Source: Microbacterium hominis (GTDB taxonomy: Bacteria; Actinomycetota; Actinomycetes; Actinomycetales; Microbacteriaceae). From it: 64,000 bases of DNA. Under the pieces are notes generated by a model that was given only the letters and a program-made list of their open reading frames with translations, had not been told where the DNA came from and ran no database searches. Where the stretch lies: positions 1,736,001 to 1,800,000 of the forward strand of contig NZ_CP054038.1 of assembly GCF_013282805.1 (NCBI RefSeq), in the 5' to 3' direction. The translations under genes were made by a program, and so were the position numbers. Positions 1 to 8,521 of this stretch are shown one piece after another (position 1 is the stretch's first letter; every line of letters starts with the position of its first letter).

Positions 1-980
1 TCGACGGCGATGTCGGCGATCTCCTCCATGGTCTCGCGGAGGTGCTCCCGCACGGGACGCTGCCGGCCCTCGCGATCGACGATCACCCGTGCGTCGAGGC
101 CGTAGCGGGCGGCCCGCCACTTGTTCTCCCGCACGAACCACGGCTGGATCGAGGGCAGCGTGCGGCCCTCGTCGAGCTGGCGTGAGAAGTGCTCGACGAG
201 CGTCTGGACGAGCGCGCCCATGGCAGCCAGCTCCGGCAGGGTCGACATCCCGTCGCAGGCGCGCACCTCGATCGTGCCCCATCGCGGTGCCGGACGGATG
301 TCCCAGCGCACCTCGGTGGCATCCTCCATGACACCCGTGCCGACCATGTCGTCGAGGTAGGCCTCGAACTGCGGCCAGTCCTCGAGCGGCCACGGGAGTC
401 CGGCGGTGGGCAGCTGCTGGAACACGAGCGAGCGGTTGGATGCGTAGCCGGTGCGCTCGCCGGCCCAGAACGGGCTCGATGCCGACAGCGCCTGCAGGTG
501 GGGCAGGTAGATCGACAGGGCGTTGATCAGGGGGAACACCTTCGCGACGTCCTCCACTCCGACGTGCACGTGGATGCCCCAGATCATCATGTTGCGACCC
601 CACCACTGGGTGCGCTCGATGAGCTTGTGATATCGGGTCTTGTCGGTGACCTGCTGCTCGTACCACTTGGCGAACGGGTGGCTGCCCGCACAGAGGAGCT
701 CGACGCCGAGCGGATCGCCGAAGGTGCGGACGGCGGCGATCGCGTCGGCGATGTCGTCGACCGCCGCGGCGACGGTGGCGCCGACTCCGCTCGTGACCTC
801 GATCGTGTTGGTGAGCAGCTCACCGGTGACCGTGTACCGCTCCAGCGCGCTCGCCTCCTCGACGGAGGCGAGCAGGTCCGGGGCACGAGGCACGAGTTCT
901 CCCGACTGTCCGTCGGCGAGCATGAGCTCCCACTCGAGGCCGACCGTGGAGCGCGCGGACGTGGCGAACGTCACCGTCAT
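1..980 (-). CDS. Carboxylate-amine ligase, YbdK / glutamate-cysteine ligase 2 family (C-terminus cut by window edge)
   Basis: The reading frame begins at an ATG at 980 and runs without a stop off the left edge, giving about 326 residues of a protein usually near 370-390. It belongs to the GCS2/YbdK family of ATP-dependent carboxylate-amine ligases, which join an amino acid to glutamate; the physiological substrate of most members is unsettled. Family features visible here are GLEWEL at residues 14-19, the HVHVG segment around 137-141, and an IEVRACDG-like stretch further on. The gene is divergent from rpsP. A CAGACT hexamer ends 6 nt before the ATG and there is no Shine-Dalgarno, so the mRNA is probably leaderless. 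Family assignment is firm; the exact substrate is unknown. Confidence 0.9.
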   Translation of the reverse strand, partial: MTVTFATSARSTVGLEWELMLADGQSGELVPRAPDLLASVEEASALERYTVTGELLTNTIEVTSGVGATVAAAVDDIADAIAAVRTFGDPLGVELLCAGSHPFAKWYEQQVTDKTRYHKLIERTQWWGRNMMIWGIHVHVGVEDVAKVFPLINALSIYLPHLQALSASSPFWAGERTGYASNRSLVFQQLPTAGLPWPLEDWPQFEAYLDDMVGTGVMEDATEVRWDIRPAPRWGTIEVRACDGMSTLPELAAMGALVQTLVEHFSRQLDEGRTLPSIQPWFVRENKWRAARYGLDARVIVDREGRQRPVREHLRETMEEIADIAV

Positions 981-986
981 GGCCAC

Positions 987-992
987 AGTCTG
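987..992 (-). promoter_or_regulatory. Probable -10 box of the YbdK-family gene
   Basis: CAGACT read on the minus strand, 6 nt before the ATG. It is the C-for-T variant of the TAGACT box seen before mnmA, ligA and gatC in this window. Confidence 0.4.
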
Positions 993-1038
993 GCACGCCG
1001 GCGCGGCGGGATCGCCGGTTCGCAGCATCCATCGTCAT

Positions 1039-1088
1039 CTGGCAGAATAGAGGGTCGGACGCCGCGCTCGACCCTCTATCCAGCGCGG
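1039..1088 (+). promoter_or_regulatory. rpsP promoter region with an 11-bp dyad
   Basis: A CAGAAT hexamer at 1043-1048, preceded by TGG, could be the -10 box; the same TGGCAGAAT string precedes rplS. Overlapping it is a perfect inverted repeat: ATAGAGGGTCG at 1047-1057 and CGACCCTCTAT at 1069-1079, separated by 11 nt. CTGG at 1039-1042 and CCAG at 1080-1083 could extend it. An alternative 7-bp stem, CCGCGCT (1062-1068) with AGCGCGG (1082-1088), excludes the first. It may be a DNA operator if transcription starts near 1055, or an RNA attenuator if it starts upstream. Confidence 0.4.
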
Positions 1089-1173
1089 AGGTCCATTCCA
1101 GAGCTTCCGCCGGGTGTGCACCCCACGCTCCAGGCGACCGGTTCATTCCGCTTTCCACACATTCAGGAGAATC

Positions 1174-1590
1174 GTGGCTGTCAAGATCCGACTCAAGCGC
1201 CTCGGCAAGATCCGTGCGCCCTACTACCGCATCGTCGTGGCCGACTCGCGCACCAAGCGCGATGGTCGTGTCATCGAGGAGATCGGCAAGTACCACCCCA
1301 CCGAGCAGCCCTCGTTCATCGAGGTCGACTCGGACCGCGCGCAGTACTGGCTCAGCGTCGGCGCCCAGCCGACCGAGCAGGTGCTGGCCATCCTCAAGCT
1401 GACCGGCGACTGGGGCAAGTTCAAGGGCGACAAGGACGCTGTCTCGACCGTCCAGACCGCCGACGCGAAGCAGGCCTTCGAGGTCGACGCGGCCAAGAAG
1501 TCGGTCATCCAGCCCAAGGCCGAGAAGAAGGCCGAGCCGGCCGCCGCGGCTGACGAGGCTCCCGCCGCCGACGAGACCGACGCAGAGTAG
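1174..1590 (+). CDS. rpsP: 30S ribosomal protein S16
   Basis: S16 is a small-subunit ribosomal protein that binds 16S rRNA early in assembly. The GTG at 1174 is chosen because AGGAGA lies just upstream (1165-1170) and the protein then starts with the conserved segment [20 protein letters not shown]. The protein has 138 residues. The first 90 or so match the universal S16 fold and the rest is a tail rich in Ala, Glu and Lys (from about residue 115), common in Microbacteriaceae. It is the first gene of rpsP-khpA-rimM; the next start overlaps its stop by one base. Confidence 0.97.
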   Translation: MAVKIRLKRLGKIRAPYYRIVVADSRTKRDGRVIEEIGKYHPTEQPSFIEVDSDRAQYWLSVGAQPTEQVLAILKLTGDWGKFKGDKDAVSTVQTADAKQAFEVDAAKKSVIQPKAEKKAEPAAAADEAPAADETDAE

Positions 1591-1820
1591 TGCTCGCCGC
1601 CGCGCTCGAGCACGTCGTCAAGGGGATCGTGGATCACCCCGACGACGTCCGCATCCAGTCTTCCACCTCATCGCGCGGTGACGTGCTCGAGGTTCACGTC
1701 CACCCGGACGATCGAGGACGGGTCATCGGGCGCGGCGGCCGCACGGCCAAAGCCCTGCGCACCCTGATCAGCGCTCTCGCCGACGGACGCCGAGTGCGCG
1801 TCGACGTCGCGGACGACTGA
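1590..1820 (+). CDS. khpA: KH-domain RNA-binding protein KhpA
   Basis: A 76-residue single KH domain. The GxxG RNA-binding loop is the GRGG inside VIGRGGRTAKALRTL, around residues 47-51. KhpA proteins bind RNA and sit between rpsP and rimM in many Gram-positive bacteria; in other species they act with KhpB on cell-envelope and translation-related RNAs. The GTG start at 1590 shares one base with the rpsP stop, so translation is probably coupled. Identity rests on motif, size and neighbours. Confidence 0.93.
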   Translation: MLAAALEHVVKGIVDHPDDVRIQSSTSSRGDVLEVHVHPDDRGRVIGRGGRTAKALRTLISALADGRRVRVDVADD

Positions 1821-1821
1821 G

Positions 1822-2469
1822 ATGACGCAGGACAAGGCCGAACCGGCCGAGGGCTCGCGCGCCCCCGGCAAGAGCCAGAGCGGCCGTACGCAGCTTCGCG
1901 TCGGCCGGCTCGTCAAGGCCCACGGACTCAAGGGCGCCATCAAGCTCGAGCTGTACACCGACGACCCCGAGGGGCGCTTCGTCCCCGGGGCGACCTTCAC
2001 CCTTCAGGTGCCGGAGTCTTCGCCGTGGCATGGCAAGCCGCTCACCGTCCGCGAGTTCAAGTGGATGAACAGCCACCCGGTGGCCTTCTTCGACGGCGTC
2101 GAGGACCGCACCGCGGCCGAGAGCCTCATCCGCGCGATCCTGTGGATCGATCAGGATGCCGAGACCGCCGCCGAGGATGACGCCTGGTACGACCACCAGC
2201 TGGTCGGCCTCGATGTCGTGCGCGACGGCGACGTCGTCGGACGCGTCGTGCGCGTGGACCACCTCCCCGCCCAGGATCTGCTGATCGTGGGTGTGCCCGG
2301 TGACGGCGCCGCCCGCGAGATCCTCGTCCCGTTCGTGAAGGCGATCGTCCCCGAGGTCGATGTCGTCGCGGGCCGCGTCGTCGTGACGCCGCCGGCAGGC
2401 CTTTTCGAAGAGCTCCCCGACGAGGACGAGCCCGTCGCGGACGAGCCGATCGCGGCCGACGAGGACTGA
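1822..2469 (+). CDS. rimM: 16S rRNA processing protein RimM
   Basis: RimM is an assembly factor for the head of the 30S subunit and binds S19. The 215-residue protein has the N-terminal RimM domain with the VGRLVKAHGLKGAIKLELYTD signature around residues 27-47 and a C-terminal PRC-barrel part containing LVGLDVV and ILVPFVKAIVPEVD. A short charged lead (1-20) and an acidic tail (about 195-215) flank them. It starts one base after the khpA stop. The usual partner trmD does not follow; a nitrate reductase gene does, and trmD lies 6 kb downstream. Confidence 0.96.
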   Translation: MTQDKAEPAEGSRAPGKSQSGRTQLRVGRLVKAHGLKGAIKLELYTDDPEGRFVPGATFTLQVPESSPWHGKPLTVREFKWMNSHPVAFFDGVEDRTAAESLIRAILWIDQDAETAAEDDAWYDHQLVGLDVVRDGDVVGRVVRVDHLPAQDLLIVGVPGDGAAREILVPFVKAIVPEVDVVAGRVVVTPPAGLFEELPDEDEPVADEPIAADED

Positions 2470-2516
2470 GACCACCAGCAGCCCTCCCGCTCGCTCACAA
2501 TCGTCGCGATCGCGGC

Positions 2517-2543
2517 GTGGGCGAGATGTGATCTCGGGGAAAC
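2517..2543 (+). promoter_or_regulatory. Putative GlnR-type box upstream of the nitrate reductase
   Basis: GTGAT at 2528-2532, six bases, then GAAAC at 2539-2543, close to the GTNAC-N6-GAAAC consensus of actinobacterial GlnR. A weaker half site, GTGGG, lies one 11-bp period earlier at 2517-2521. The site ends 36 bp before the ATG. Similar arrays precede narK and nirB. Confidence 0.45.
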
Positions 2544-2579
2544 ACGACGGGAAGCCGCCTGGAACCTCCGCATCCGACC

Positions 2580-5500
2580 ATGGAACACATGGACGTGAGG
2601 ACGGAGTCGACGACAGCGCCGGTGGGTGCGTCGATCGACGTGCGCACGGTCTGCTCGTACTGCGGCGTCGGCTGCGGAATCACGGTGACCACCCCCGTGG
2701 TCGCCGACGCGTTCGGCGCGATCTCGAAGGCCGTCGGCGACAAGGCCCACCCGACCAACAGCGGGCGCCTGTGCACGAAGGGCGCCACGCACGCCGATCT
2801 GATGCGCGCCCCGGGGCGCATGACGACGGCGCTCATCCGTCCCTCCCGCGGGGAGGAGCCCGTACCCGCGCCGCTGTCGACGGCGGTCGCCGAGGCCGGC
2901 AGGCGGCTGCGGGAGATCGTCGACGTCCACGGCCCGGATGCCGTCGCGGTGTACGTGTCGGGCCAGATGACGACGGAGGCCCAGTACCTTTCGAACAAGC
3001 TGGTGAAGGGGTTCCTGCGGGGGCTGCACATCGAATCGAACTCCCGCCTGTGCATGGCCTCGGCCGGAACGGGATACAAGCAGTCGCTCGGCGCCGACGG
3101 CCCACCCGGGTCCTACGAGGACTTCGATCGCGCCGATCTGTTCTTCGTGATCGGCTCGAACACGGCGGACTGCCACCCGATCCTGTTCCTGCGGATGGCG
3201 GACCGGCTGAAGCAGGGCGCGCGACTGATCGTCGTCGATCCGCGCCGCACTGCGACGGCGGAGCGCGCCGACCTGTTCCTGCAGATCCGCCCCGGCACCG
3301 ACCTCGTGCTGCTGAACGGCCTGCTGCATCTCCTCGTGGCCGACGGGGCGATCGATCGCGGGTTCATCGACGCGCACACCGAAGGGTGGGAGCAGATGCC
3401 CGCCTTCCTCGCCGACTACCCGCCCGAACGGGTCGCCGCGATCACGGGGCTCGACGAGGCGGACATCCGCACGGCGGCGCGATGGATCGGCGAGGCGGGG
3501 GAGTGGATGACGCTGTGGACGATGGGGCTCAACCAGTCCACCCACGGCACCTGGAGCACCAACGCGATCTGCAACCTCCACCTGGCGACCGGGGCGATCT
3601 GCCGACCCGGCAGCGGGCCGTTCTCCCTCACCGGGCAGCCGAATGCGATGGGCGGCAGGGAGATGGGCTACATGGGCCCCGGGCTCCCCGGCCAGCGGGC
3701 CGTCTTCAGCCCCGCGGACCGCGCGTTCGCCGAAGACGTCTGGGGCCTGGAGCGCGGCACCATCCGCGACGAGGCGGGCGCGGGGACCATCGACATGTAC
3801 CGGCGCATGGCCGACGGGCAGATCAAGGCCGCGTGGATCATCTGCACCAATCCCGTGGCGTCGGTCGCCAATCGCCGCACCGTCATCGAGGGGCTCGAAG
3901 CGGCGGAGCTCGTGATCGTGCAGGACGTGTACGCGGACACGGCGACCAACGCCTACGCCGACATCCTGCTCCCGGCGACGCTGTGGGTGGAGGCCGAGGG
4001 CGTCACCGTCTCCAGCGACCGGACGATGACGCTCGTGCAGAGGGCAGCGGAGCCTCCCGGTGAGGCCCAGCCGGACTGGCAGACGATCTGCCAGATCGCC
4101 CGTGCCATGGGCTTCGAGACGGGCTTCGAATACTCGTCTGCCGAAGAGGTCTTCGACGAGATCCGGCGTTTCTGGAATCCCCAGACCGGCTGGGATGTGC
4201 GCGGCGTCACCTACGACCGGCTCCGTGAAGGCCCGGTGCAGTGGCCCGCCCCGCCCGGTGACGCCGCCGCCCGGCATCCGATCCGCTACCTCAACGACGG
4301 GCGGAGTCAGACCCTCCACGTCGAAGAAGACGGGAGCGCACCCGCCCTGGCCTTCGCGACGGCGTCTCGACGTGCGCAGTTCTTCGCGCGCCCGCATCTC
4401 GCCCCCGCCGAGCAGCCCGATGACGACTACCCGTGGGTGCTGAACACGGGCCGGCTGCAGCATCAATGGCACACCATGACCAAGACCGGTCGCGTCGACA
4501 AGCTCGTGAAGCTCAACCCGAGCCCGTTCGTCGAGGTGAATCCGCAGGATGCCGAGGCGCACGGCATCGCCGAGGGCGACCAGGTGGAGGTCTCCTCCCG
4601 CCGCGGCCGCGTCGTGCTTCCGGCATCGGTGACCGACCGTGTGCGCCCCGGCACGCTGTTCGCGCCCTTCCACTGGAACGACGAGCACGGCGAGTACCTG
4701 ACGGTGAACGCGGTCACCAGCGACGCCGTCGATCCGGCGTCGCTGCAGCCGGAGTTCAAGTACGCCGCGGTGGCCGTGCGTCGGGTCGGCCCGCCCGCCG
4801 ACGCCGGCGGCGCGGCGCGGGCAGGACTCGCGGGCGCCGCCCGCGCTGCGATGGTGGATGCCGGTGCCCCGCCGCTCCCGGCGCCTGAGGTCACCGACGC
4901 CGAGGCGATGTTCCTCAGCGGCTTCCTGGGGGGACTGGACCGGGCCGCGGCGCCCGCGCACGCCCTCGCGGCGCTGCCGGCGACGGCCCCCGTGCGCCCG
5001 GAGGTGCGCGCGTGGTTCGAGGGGATGCTCGCCGGTCTCGCCGCGGCGGCCGCCGCCGTGCCCGCCGGGGCGGAGCCGACCGGCGACGAGGTCACGATCC
5101 TGTGGGGATCGCAGACCGGCAACGCCGAGGACATCGCGCATCGGTGCGCGGCCGCACTCGCCGAGGGCGGCATCCGGGCACGCGTGCTCGATATGTCAGG
5201 CGTGCGGGCGGCCGACCTGGTCGGGCTCGCACACCTGTTGGTGGTGACCTCGACCTTCGGCGACGGCGGCCCGCCGGACAACGGCGCGGGGCTGTGGACC
5301 GAACTGGCCGCGGAGGGCGCGCCCCTCCTCGACGGGGTGCGCTTCGCGGTGCTCGCGCTCGGCGACTCGAGCTACGACGAGTTCTGCGGTCACGGCCGCA
5401 GCATCGACGCGCGGCTTCGCGAGCTCGGGGCGAGCGCGATCCTTCCCCGCCGCGACTGCGAGCCGGATTTCGAGATCGCCGCCCACGCGTGGTTCGCCGA

Positions 5501-6707
5501 AGTCTCCTCCGCCCTGAACGGCAGCGCACCGCCGCCCGTCGCGACGGAGCCCGCCCCGCCGGCGACGAAGCGCCTGTTCACGCGCGCCAATCCCGTGGCA
5601 TCCCCTCTCGCGACGAACGTGCTGCTCAGCGGCGCGGGGTCGCAGAAGGAGGTGCGCCAGTTCGGGTTCGACCTCTCCGAGACGGGCGCGGCCTACGAGG
5701 CCGGGGACGCGCTCGGCGTGGTCTGCGCGAACGGCCGTGGGCTCGTCGCGGAGTGGCTCGAGGCGACCGGGCTCTCGGCCCGCACGATCGTCGAGGTCGA
5801 CGGCGAGGAGCGCACGCTCGCAGACGCCCTGCGCACGCGGCTCGACATCACGCGGATCACGCCGGATCTGCTCGCGTTCCTGGCGGAGCGTTCGCAGAGC
5901 TCGACCCTGGCGACGCTGCTGCGCCGCGAGAACAAGGCGCGGCTGGAACAGCACCTGTGGAGCACGCAGGGCATCGATCTCGCCCGCGATTTCCCCGCCC
6001 GCGCCACCGCGCAGGAGTGGGTCGATGTGCTGCCGCGCCTGCAGCCGCGGCAGTACTCCATCTCGTCGAGTCCGAAGTCGAGCCCCGATGAGGTGCAGCT
6101 GACCGTGTCGGTGGTGCGATTCACCACCGATTCGGGGCGCTCCCGCGGCGGTGTGTGCTCGACCTTCCTCGCTGACGGCCCCGACGCTCACGAGCGCGCG
6201 CGGGCGCGCGTGCCCCTGTATCTGCAGCGATCGGCGAGCTTCCGGCCCCCCGCCGCCGCCGACACCCCGATGATCATGATCGGTCCGGGCACCGGGGTCG
6301 CCCCGTTCCGCGCCTTCCTGCACGACCGGCGCGCCGACGGCCACACCGGTCGCAACTGGCTCTTCTTCGGCGAGCAGCACGAGGCGACCGACTTCTATTA
6401 CCGCGACGAGCTGCACGCGATGCGCGACGACGGGTTCCTCACGCGACTGGACGTGGCGTTCTCCCGCGATCAGCGCCAGAAGATCTACGTGCAGGACCGC
6501 ATGATCGAGCACGGCGCCGAACTCTGGCGCTGGCTGCAGGAGGGCGCCCACCTGTATGTCTGCGGAGACGCGGCGCGCATGGCCCCCGATGTGGATGCTG
6601 CGCTCGTGCGGATCGCGCAGCAGCACGGTGCCCTCACCGATGACCAGGCGCAGGAGTACAAGCGCCGGCTCACGGCCGACAAGCGCTACGTCCGCGACGT
6701 CTACTGA
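2580..6707 (+). CDS. Assimilatory nitrate reductase fused to a sulfite-reductase-type flavoprotein (CysJ-like) reductase
   Basis: A 1375-residue fusion. The N-terminal part (about 1-740) is a molybdopterin oxidoreductase of the assimilatory nitrate reductase type, with a [4Fe-4S] site formed by Cys25, Cys28, Cys32 and Cys65 and a C-terminal molybdopterin dinucleotide-binding domain. From about residue 837 a flavodoxin domain begins ([12 protein letters not shown]), followed by an FAD-binding ferredoxin-reductase domain (about 1000-1220, with [10 protein letters not shown]) and an NADPH-binding end ([13 protein letters not shown] near 1231, tail KRYVRDVY). Electrons would pass from NADPH through FAD, FMN and the iron-sulfur cluster to the Mo cofactor, so no separate reductase is needed. 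An ATG at 2589 is an alternative start. The promoter has a GlnR-like box. Similar bifunctional proteins are known in Actinobacteria. Confidence 0.93.
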   Translation: MEHMDVRTESTTAPVGASIDVRTVCSYCGVGCGITVTTPVVADAFGAISKAVGDKAHPTNSGRLCTKGATHADLMRAPGRMTTALIRPSRGEEPVPAPLSTAVAEAGRRLREIVDVHGPDAVAVYVSGQMTTEAQYLSNKLVKGFLRGLHIESNSRLCMASAGTGYKQSLGADGPPGSYEDFDRADLFFVIGSNTADCHPILFLRMADRLKQGARLIVVDPRRTATAERADLFLQIRPGTDLVLLNGLLHLLVADGAIDRGFIDAHTEGWEQMPAFLADYPPERVAAITGLDEADIRTAARWIGEAGEWMTLWTMGLNQSTHGTWSTNAICNLHLATGAICRPGSGPFSLTGQPNAMGGREMGYMGPGLPGQRAVFSPADRAFAEDVWGLERGTIRDEAGAGTIDMYRRMADGQIKAAWIICTNPVASVANRRTVIEGLEAAELVIVQDVYADTATNAYADILLPATLWVEAEGVTVSSDRTMTLVQRAAEPPGEAQPDWQTICQIARAMGFETGFEYSSAEEVFDEIRRFWNPQTGWDVRGVTYDRLREGPVQWPAPPGDAAARHPIRYLNDGRSQTLHVEEDGSAPALAFATASRRAQFFARPHLAPAEQPDDDYPWVLNTGRLQHQWHTMTKTGRVDKLVKLNPSPFVEVNPQDAEAHGIAEGDQVEVSSRRGRVVLPASVTDRVRPGTLFAPFHWNDEHGEYLTVNAVTSDAVDPASLQPEFKYAAVAVRRVGPPADAGGAARAGLAGAARAAMVDAGAPPLPAPEVTDAEAMFLSGFLGGLDRAAAPAHALAALPATAPVRPEVRAWFEGMLAGLAAAAAAVPAGAEPTGDEVTILWGSQTGNAEDIAHRCAAALAEGGIRARVLDMSGVRAADLVGLAHLLVVTSTFGDGGPPDNGAGLWTELAAEGAPLLDGVRFAVLALGDSSYDEFCGHGRSIDARLRELGASAILPRRDCEPDFEIAAHAWFAEVSSALNGSAPPPVATEPAPPATKRLFTRANPVASPLATNVLLSGAGSQKEVRQFGFDLSETGAAYEAGDALGVVCANGRGLVAEWLEATGLSARTIVEVDGEERTLADALRTRLDITRITPDLLAFLAERSQSSTLATLLRRENKARLEQHLWSTQGIDLARDFPARATAQEWVDVLPRLQPRQYSISSSPKSSPDEVQLTVSVVRFTTDSGRSRGGVCSTFLADGPDAHERARARVPLYLQRSASFRPPAAADTPMIMIGPGTGVAPFRAFLHDRRADGHTGRNWLFFGEQHEATDFYYRDELHAMRDDGFLTRLDVAFSRDQRQKIYVQDRMIEHGAELWRWLQEGAHLYVCGDAARMAPDVDAALVRIAQQHGALTDDQAQEYKRRLTADKRYVRDVY

Positions 6708-6720
6708 TCGCCCGCGGCCC

Positions 6721-6821
6721 GCGCGCCCGCCGCCTTTCTGCGCGCCCGCGGCCTTCTGCGCGCCCGCGGCGTTCGGTGGCCTGACCCAGTGGCCGATCGG
6801 CCACTGCTCCTGCGCGCCCGC
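6721..6821 (+). repeat. Three tandem 18-19 nt units plus a partial copy, around a palindrome
   Basis: Units beginning GCGCGCCCGC start at 6721 (19 nt), 6740 (18 nt) and 6758 (18 nt); a 10-nt remnant is at 6812-6821. The 18-nt length keeps frame, and the minus strand would read AAGAQK repeats, but no start, ribosome site or coding context supports a gene. The array sits between two convergent genes, downstream of both. Confidence 0.7.
6787..6806. repeat. Perfect 20-bp palindrome
   Basis: CAGTGGCCGATCGGCCACTG is fully self-complementary with no spacer. It lies between the third full repeat unit and the partial unit. It could be a protein-binding site or part of a dispersed intergenic element. 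Confidence 0.75.
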
Positions 6822-6883
6822 ATCAGCCGGCGACGGCGAGCCGCGGCGGGGCTGAGCGTGCCGCGGGGAGCGCACACGGCACA

Positions 6884-6917
6884 CGAACGGGCCGCACCCG
6901 GAGGTGCGGCCCGTTCG
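6884..6917. terminator. Bidirectional terminator hairpin between the nitrate reductase and narK
   Basis: A perfect 15-bp inverted repeat: CGAACGGGCCGCACC at 6884-6898 and its complement at 6903-6917, with a 4-nt loop. It sits 12 bp from the narK stop and serves the convergent genes on both strands. It lacks a long T tract, as is common in high-GC genomes. Confidence 0.8.
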
Positions 6918-6928
6918 GTCGGTGGGCC

Positions 6929-8350
6929 TCAGATGCGCTGGCCCGCCAGCGCGCGCCGCGGGATGACGTACGCGAACACGGTGACCAGCAGCAGCGCGAC
7001 GTACACCCCGACGAACCCGTAGAACGCGGCCGTGTAGGAGCCCGTGGTCAGCTGCGAGGCATTGAGCACCTGCGGGACGAGGAAGCCGCCGTACGCGCCG
7101 ATCGCGGAGATGAGTCCGAGCGAGGCGGCGGACTTGCGCTGCCACGCGATCGCGGCGGTGCTCCCGGGCTCAGCGCCGGTCGCCTGCGCCCGGGCGGCGA
7201 AGATGTTCGGGATCATGCGGTACGTAGAGCCGTTGCCGATGCCGGTGGCCGCGAACAGCACGAGGAAGCAGCCGAGGAAGACCCAGAAGCTCTGCAGGGG
7301 CAGGGTCCACACCAGTGCGAGGGCGCCGGAGGCCATGACCGCGAATGCGGCCACCGTCACGCGGGCGCCGCCGAAGCGGTCGGCGAGCTTCCCGCCGTAG
7401 GGGCGCGCGAGTGACCCGACGAGCGCGCCGAGGAACGCCAGGCCCACGGCGGTCGAACCGATCTGGATCGTCGAGAACGCCGGGAACTGGTCGGCGATCA
7501 GCTTGGGGAAGACGCTCGCGAAGCCGATGAACGATCCGAACGTGCCGATGTACATCACCGCCATGAGCCACAGGTGGGGTTCGCGCAGCGCTGCCGCCGA
7601 TCCCGCGAAGTCCGCCTTCGCCGAGGACAGGTTGTCCATGAAGCGCCACGCGCCCCAGATCGCGACGAGGATGAGCGGGATCCACATCCAGCCGGCGAGG
7701 GCGATGTTCAGTGTCGCCCCGGCGCCGATGGTGACGGCGATGGGGACGGCGAACTGTGCGACCGACGTGCCGAGGTTGCCGCCCGCGGCGTTGAGCCCGA
7801 GCGCCCAGCCCTTCTCCTTCTGCGGGAAGAAGTAGGTGATGTTGGCCATGGAGCTCGCGAAGTTGCCGCCGCCGACGCCGCCGAGCGCGGCGACCAGCAG
7901 GAGCACGCCGAAGGGGGTGTCCGGGTTCTGCACGACGAATCCGAGGAGCGTGGCGGGGATGAGCAGCAGCGCGGCCGAGACGATCGTCCAGTTGCGGCCG
8001 CCGAAGATCGCGACCATGAACGTGTAGGGGAAGCGCAGGGTCGCGCCCACGAGGCTGGGCAGCGAGATCAGCCAGAACAGCTCGGAGCTGGAGAGCGTGA
8101 AGCCGGCCGCCGGCAGCATCACGACGACGATGCTCCACAGCTGCCAGATGATGAAGCCGAGGAACTCGGCGAAGATCGACCAGCCGAGGTTCCGGCGGGC
8201 GATCGGGCGGCCTTCGGACTCCCAGAACTGCTCGTCCTCGGGGTTCCAGCCGTCGACCCAACGGCCGGGACGGTGGGTGAGGGTGACGGACGAGACGGAT
8301 GCGGGTGGAGCTGCGGCAGTCGTCGTCGACGGAGTGACGGTGGTGGTCAT
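6929..8350 (-). CDS. narK: Nitrate/nitrite transporter NarK (major facilitator superfamily)
   Basis: A 473-residue polytopic membrane protein of the nitrate/nitrite porter family. The first 50 or so residues are a cytosolic lead rich in Thr, Ala and Pro that ends in WNPEDEQFWE. About twelve hydrophobic segments follow, with Gly-rich family segments such as GVGGGNFASSMANITYFFP and NAAGGNLGTSVAQF and a conserved Arg in the LRFPYTFMVAIFGGRNW stretch. The ATG at 8350 follows GGAGG by 4-5 nt. The gene faces the nitrate reductase and shares its terminator. Its upstream region carries two arrays of GlnR-like half sites. It most likely imports nitrate for assimilation, perhaps with nitrite export. 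Confidence 0.95.
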   Translation of the reverse strand: MTTTVTPSTTTAAAPPASVSSVTLTHRPGRWVDGWNPEDEQFWESEGRPIARRNLGWSIFAEFLGFIIWQLWSIVVVMLPAAGFTLSSSELFWLISLPSLVGATLRFPYTFMVAIFGGRNWTIVSAALLLIPATLLGFVVQNPDTPFGVLLLVAALGGVGGGNFASSMANITYFFPQKEKGWALGLNAAGGNLGTSVAQFAVPIAVTIGAGATLNIALAGWMWIPLILVAIWGAWRFMDNLSSAKADFAGSAAALREPHLWLMAVMYIGTFGSFIGFASVFPKLIADQFPAFSTIQIGSTAVGLAFLGALVGSLARPYGGKLADRFGGARVTVAAFAVMASGALALVWTLPLQSFWVFLGCFLVLFAATGIGNGSTYRMIPNIFAARAQATGAEPGSTAAIAWQRKSAASLGLISAIGAYGGFLVPQVLNASQLTTGSYTAAFYGFVGVYVALLLVTVFAYVIPRRALAGQRI

Positions 8351-8422
8351 GACGCCTCCAGGTGAGGTGGGTGGGTGACTTCCACGCTAGGAAGCGCGTG
8401 TTTCCGCCCGCAGACCACCGCG

Positions 8423-8494
8423 GTTACTTCTCCGTCACACCTCCGTCACGCGTGCGGACCGGCATCGGTTAGGGCTTCGTCACGAATCGGAAAC
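8423..8494. promoter_or_regulatory. Two arrays of GlnR-like half sites between narK and trmD
   Basis: Array 1 has GTTAC at 8423-8427, GTCAC at 8434-8438 and GTCAC at 8445-8449. Array 2 has GTTAG at 8468-8472, GTCAC at 8479-8483 and GAAAC at 8490-8494. Every step is exactly 11 bp. The last pair is a perfect match to GTNAC-N6-GAAAC. The arrays lie 73-144 bp upstream of narK and just before the trmD promoter. Confidence 0.55.
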
Positions 8495-8508
8495 ATGGGG
8501 TGGATGCC

Positions 8509-8514
8509 TAGACT
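8509..8514 (+). promoter_or_regulatory. -10 box of a leaderless trmD promoter
   Basis: TAGACT ends 7 nt before the trmD ATG, so the transcript should begin at or next to the start codon. No Shine-Dalgarno is present. Confidence 0.6.
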
Positions 8515-8521
8515 CGTCGTC

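Noticed and set aside
1114..1173. Longer N-terminus for S16 starting at 1114
   Set aside because: The extra residues do not fit the family; the GTG at 1174 has AGGAGA in front and gives the standard S16 start.
2151..5141. A 996-codon open frame on the minus strand over rimM and the nitrate reductase
   Set aside because: Arg/Gly/His-rich low-quality translation with no motif; it is the antisense shadow of well-supported genes, as expected at this GC content.
5196..7145. Minus-strand frame that reads through the AAGAQK repeats
   Set aside because: It runs antisense to the nitrate reductase, has no ribosome site, and the repeat part lies downstream of narK; treated as intergenic repeat, not a gene.
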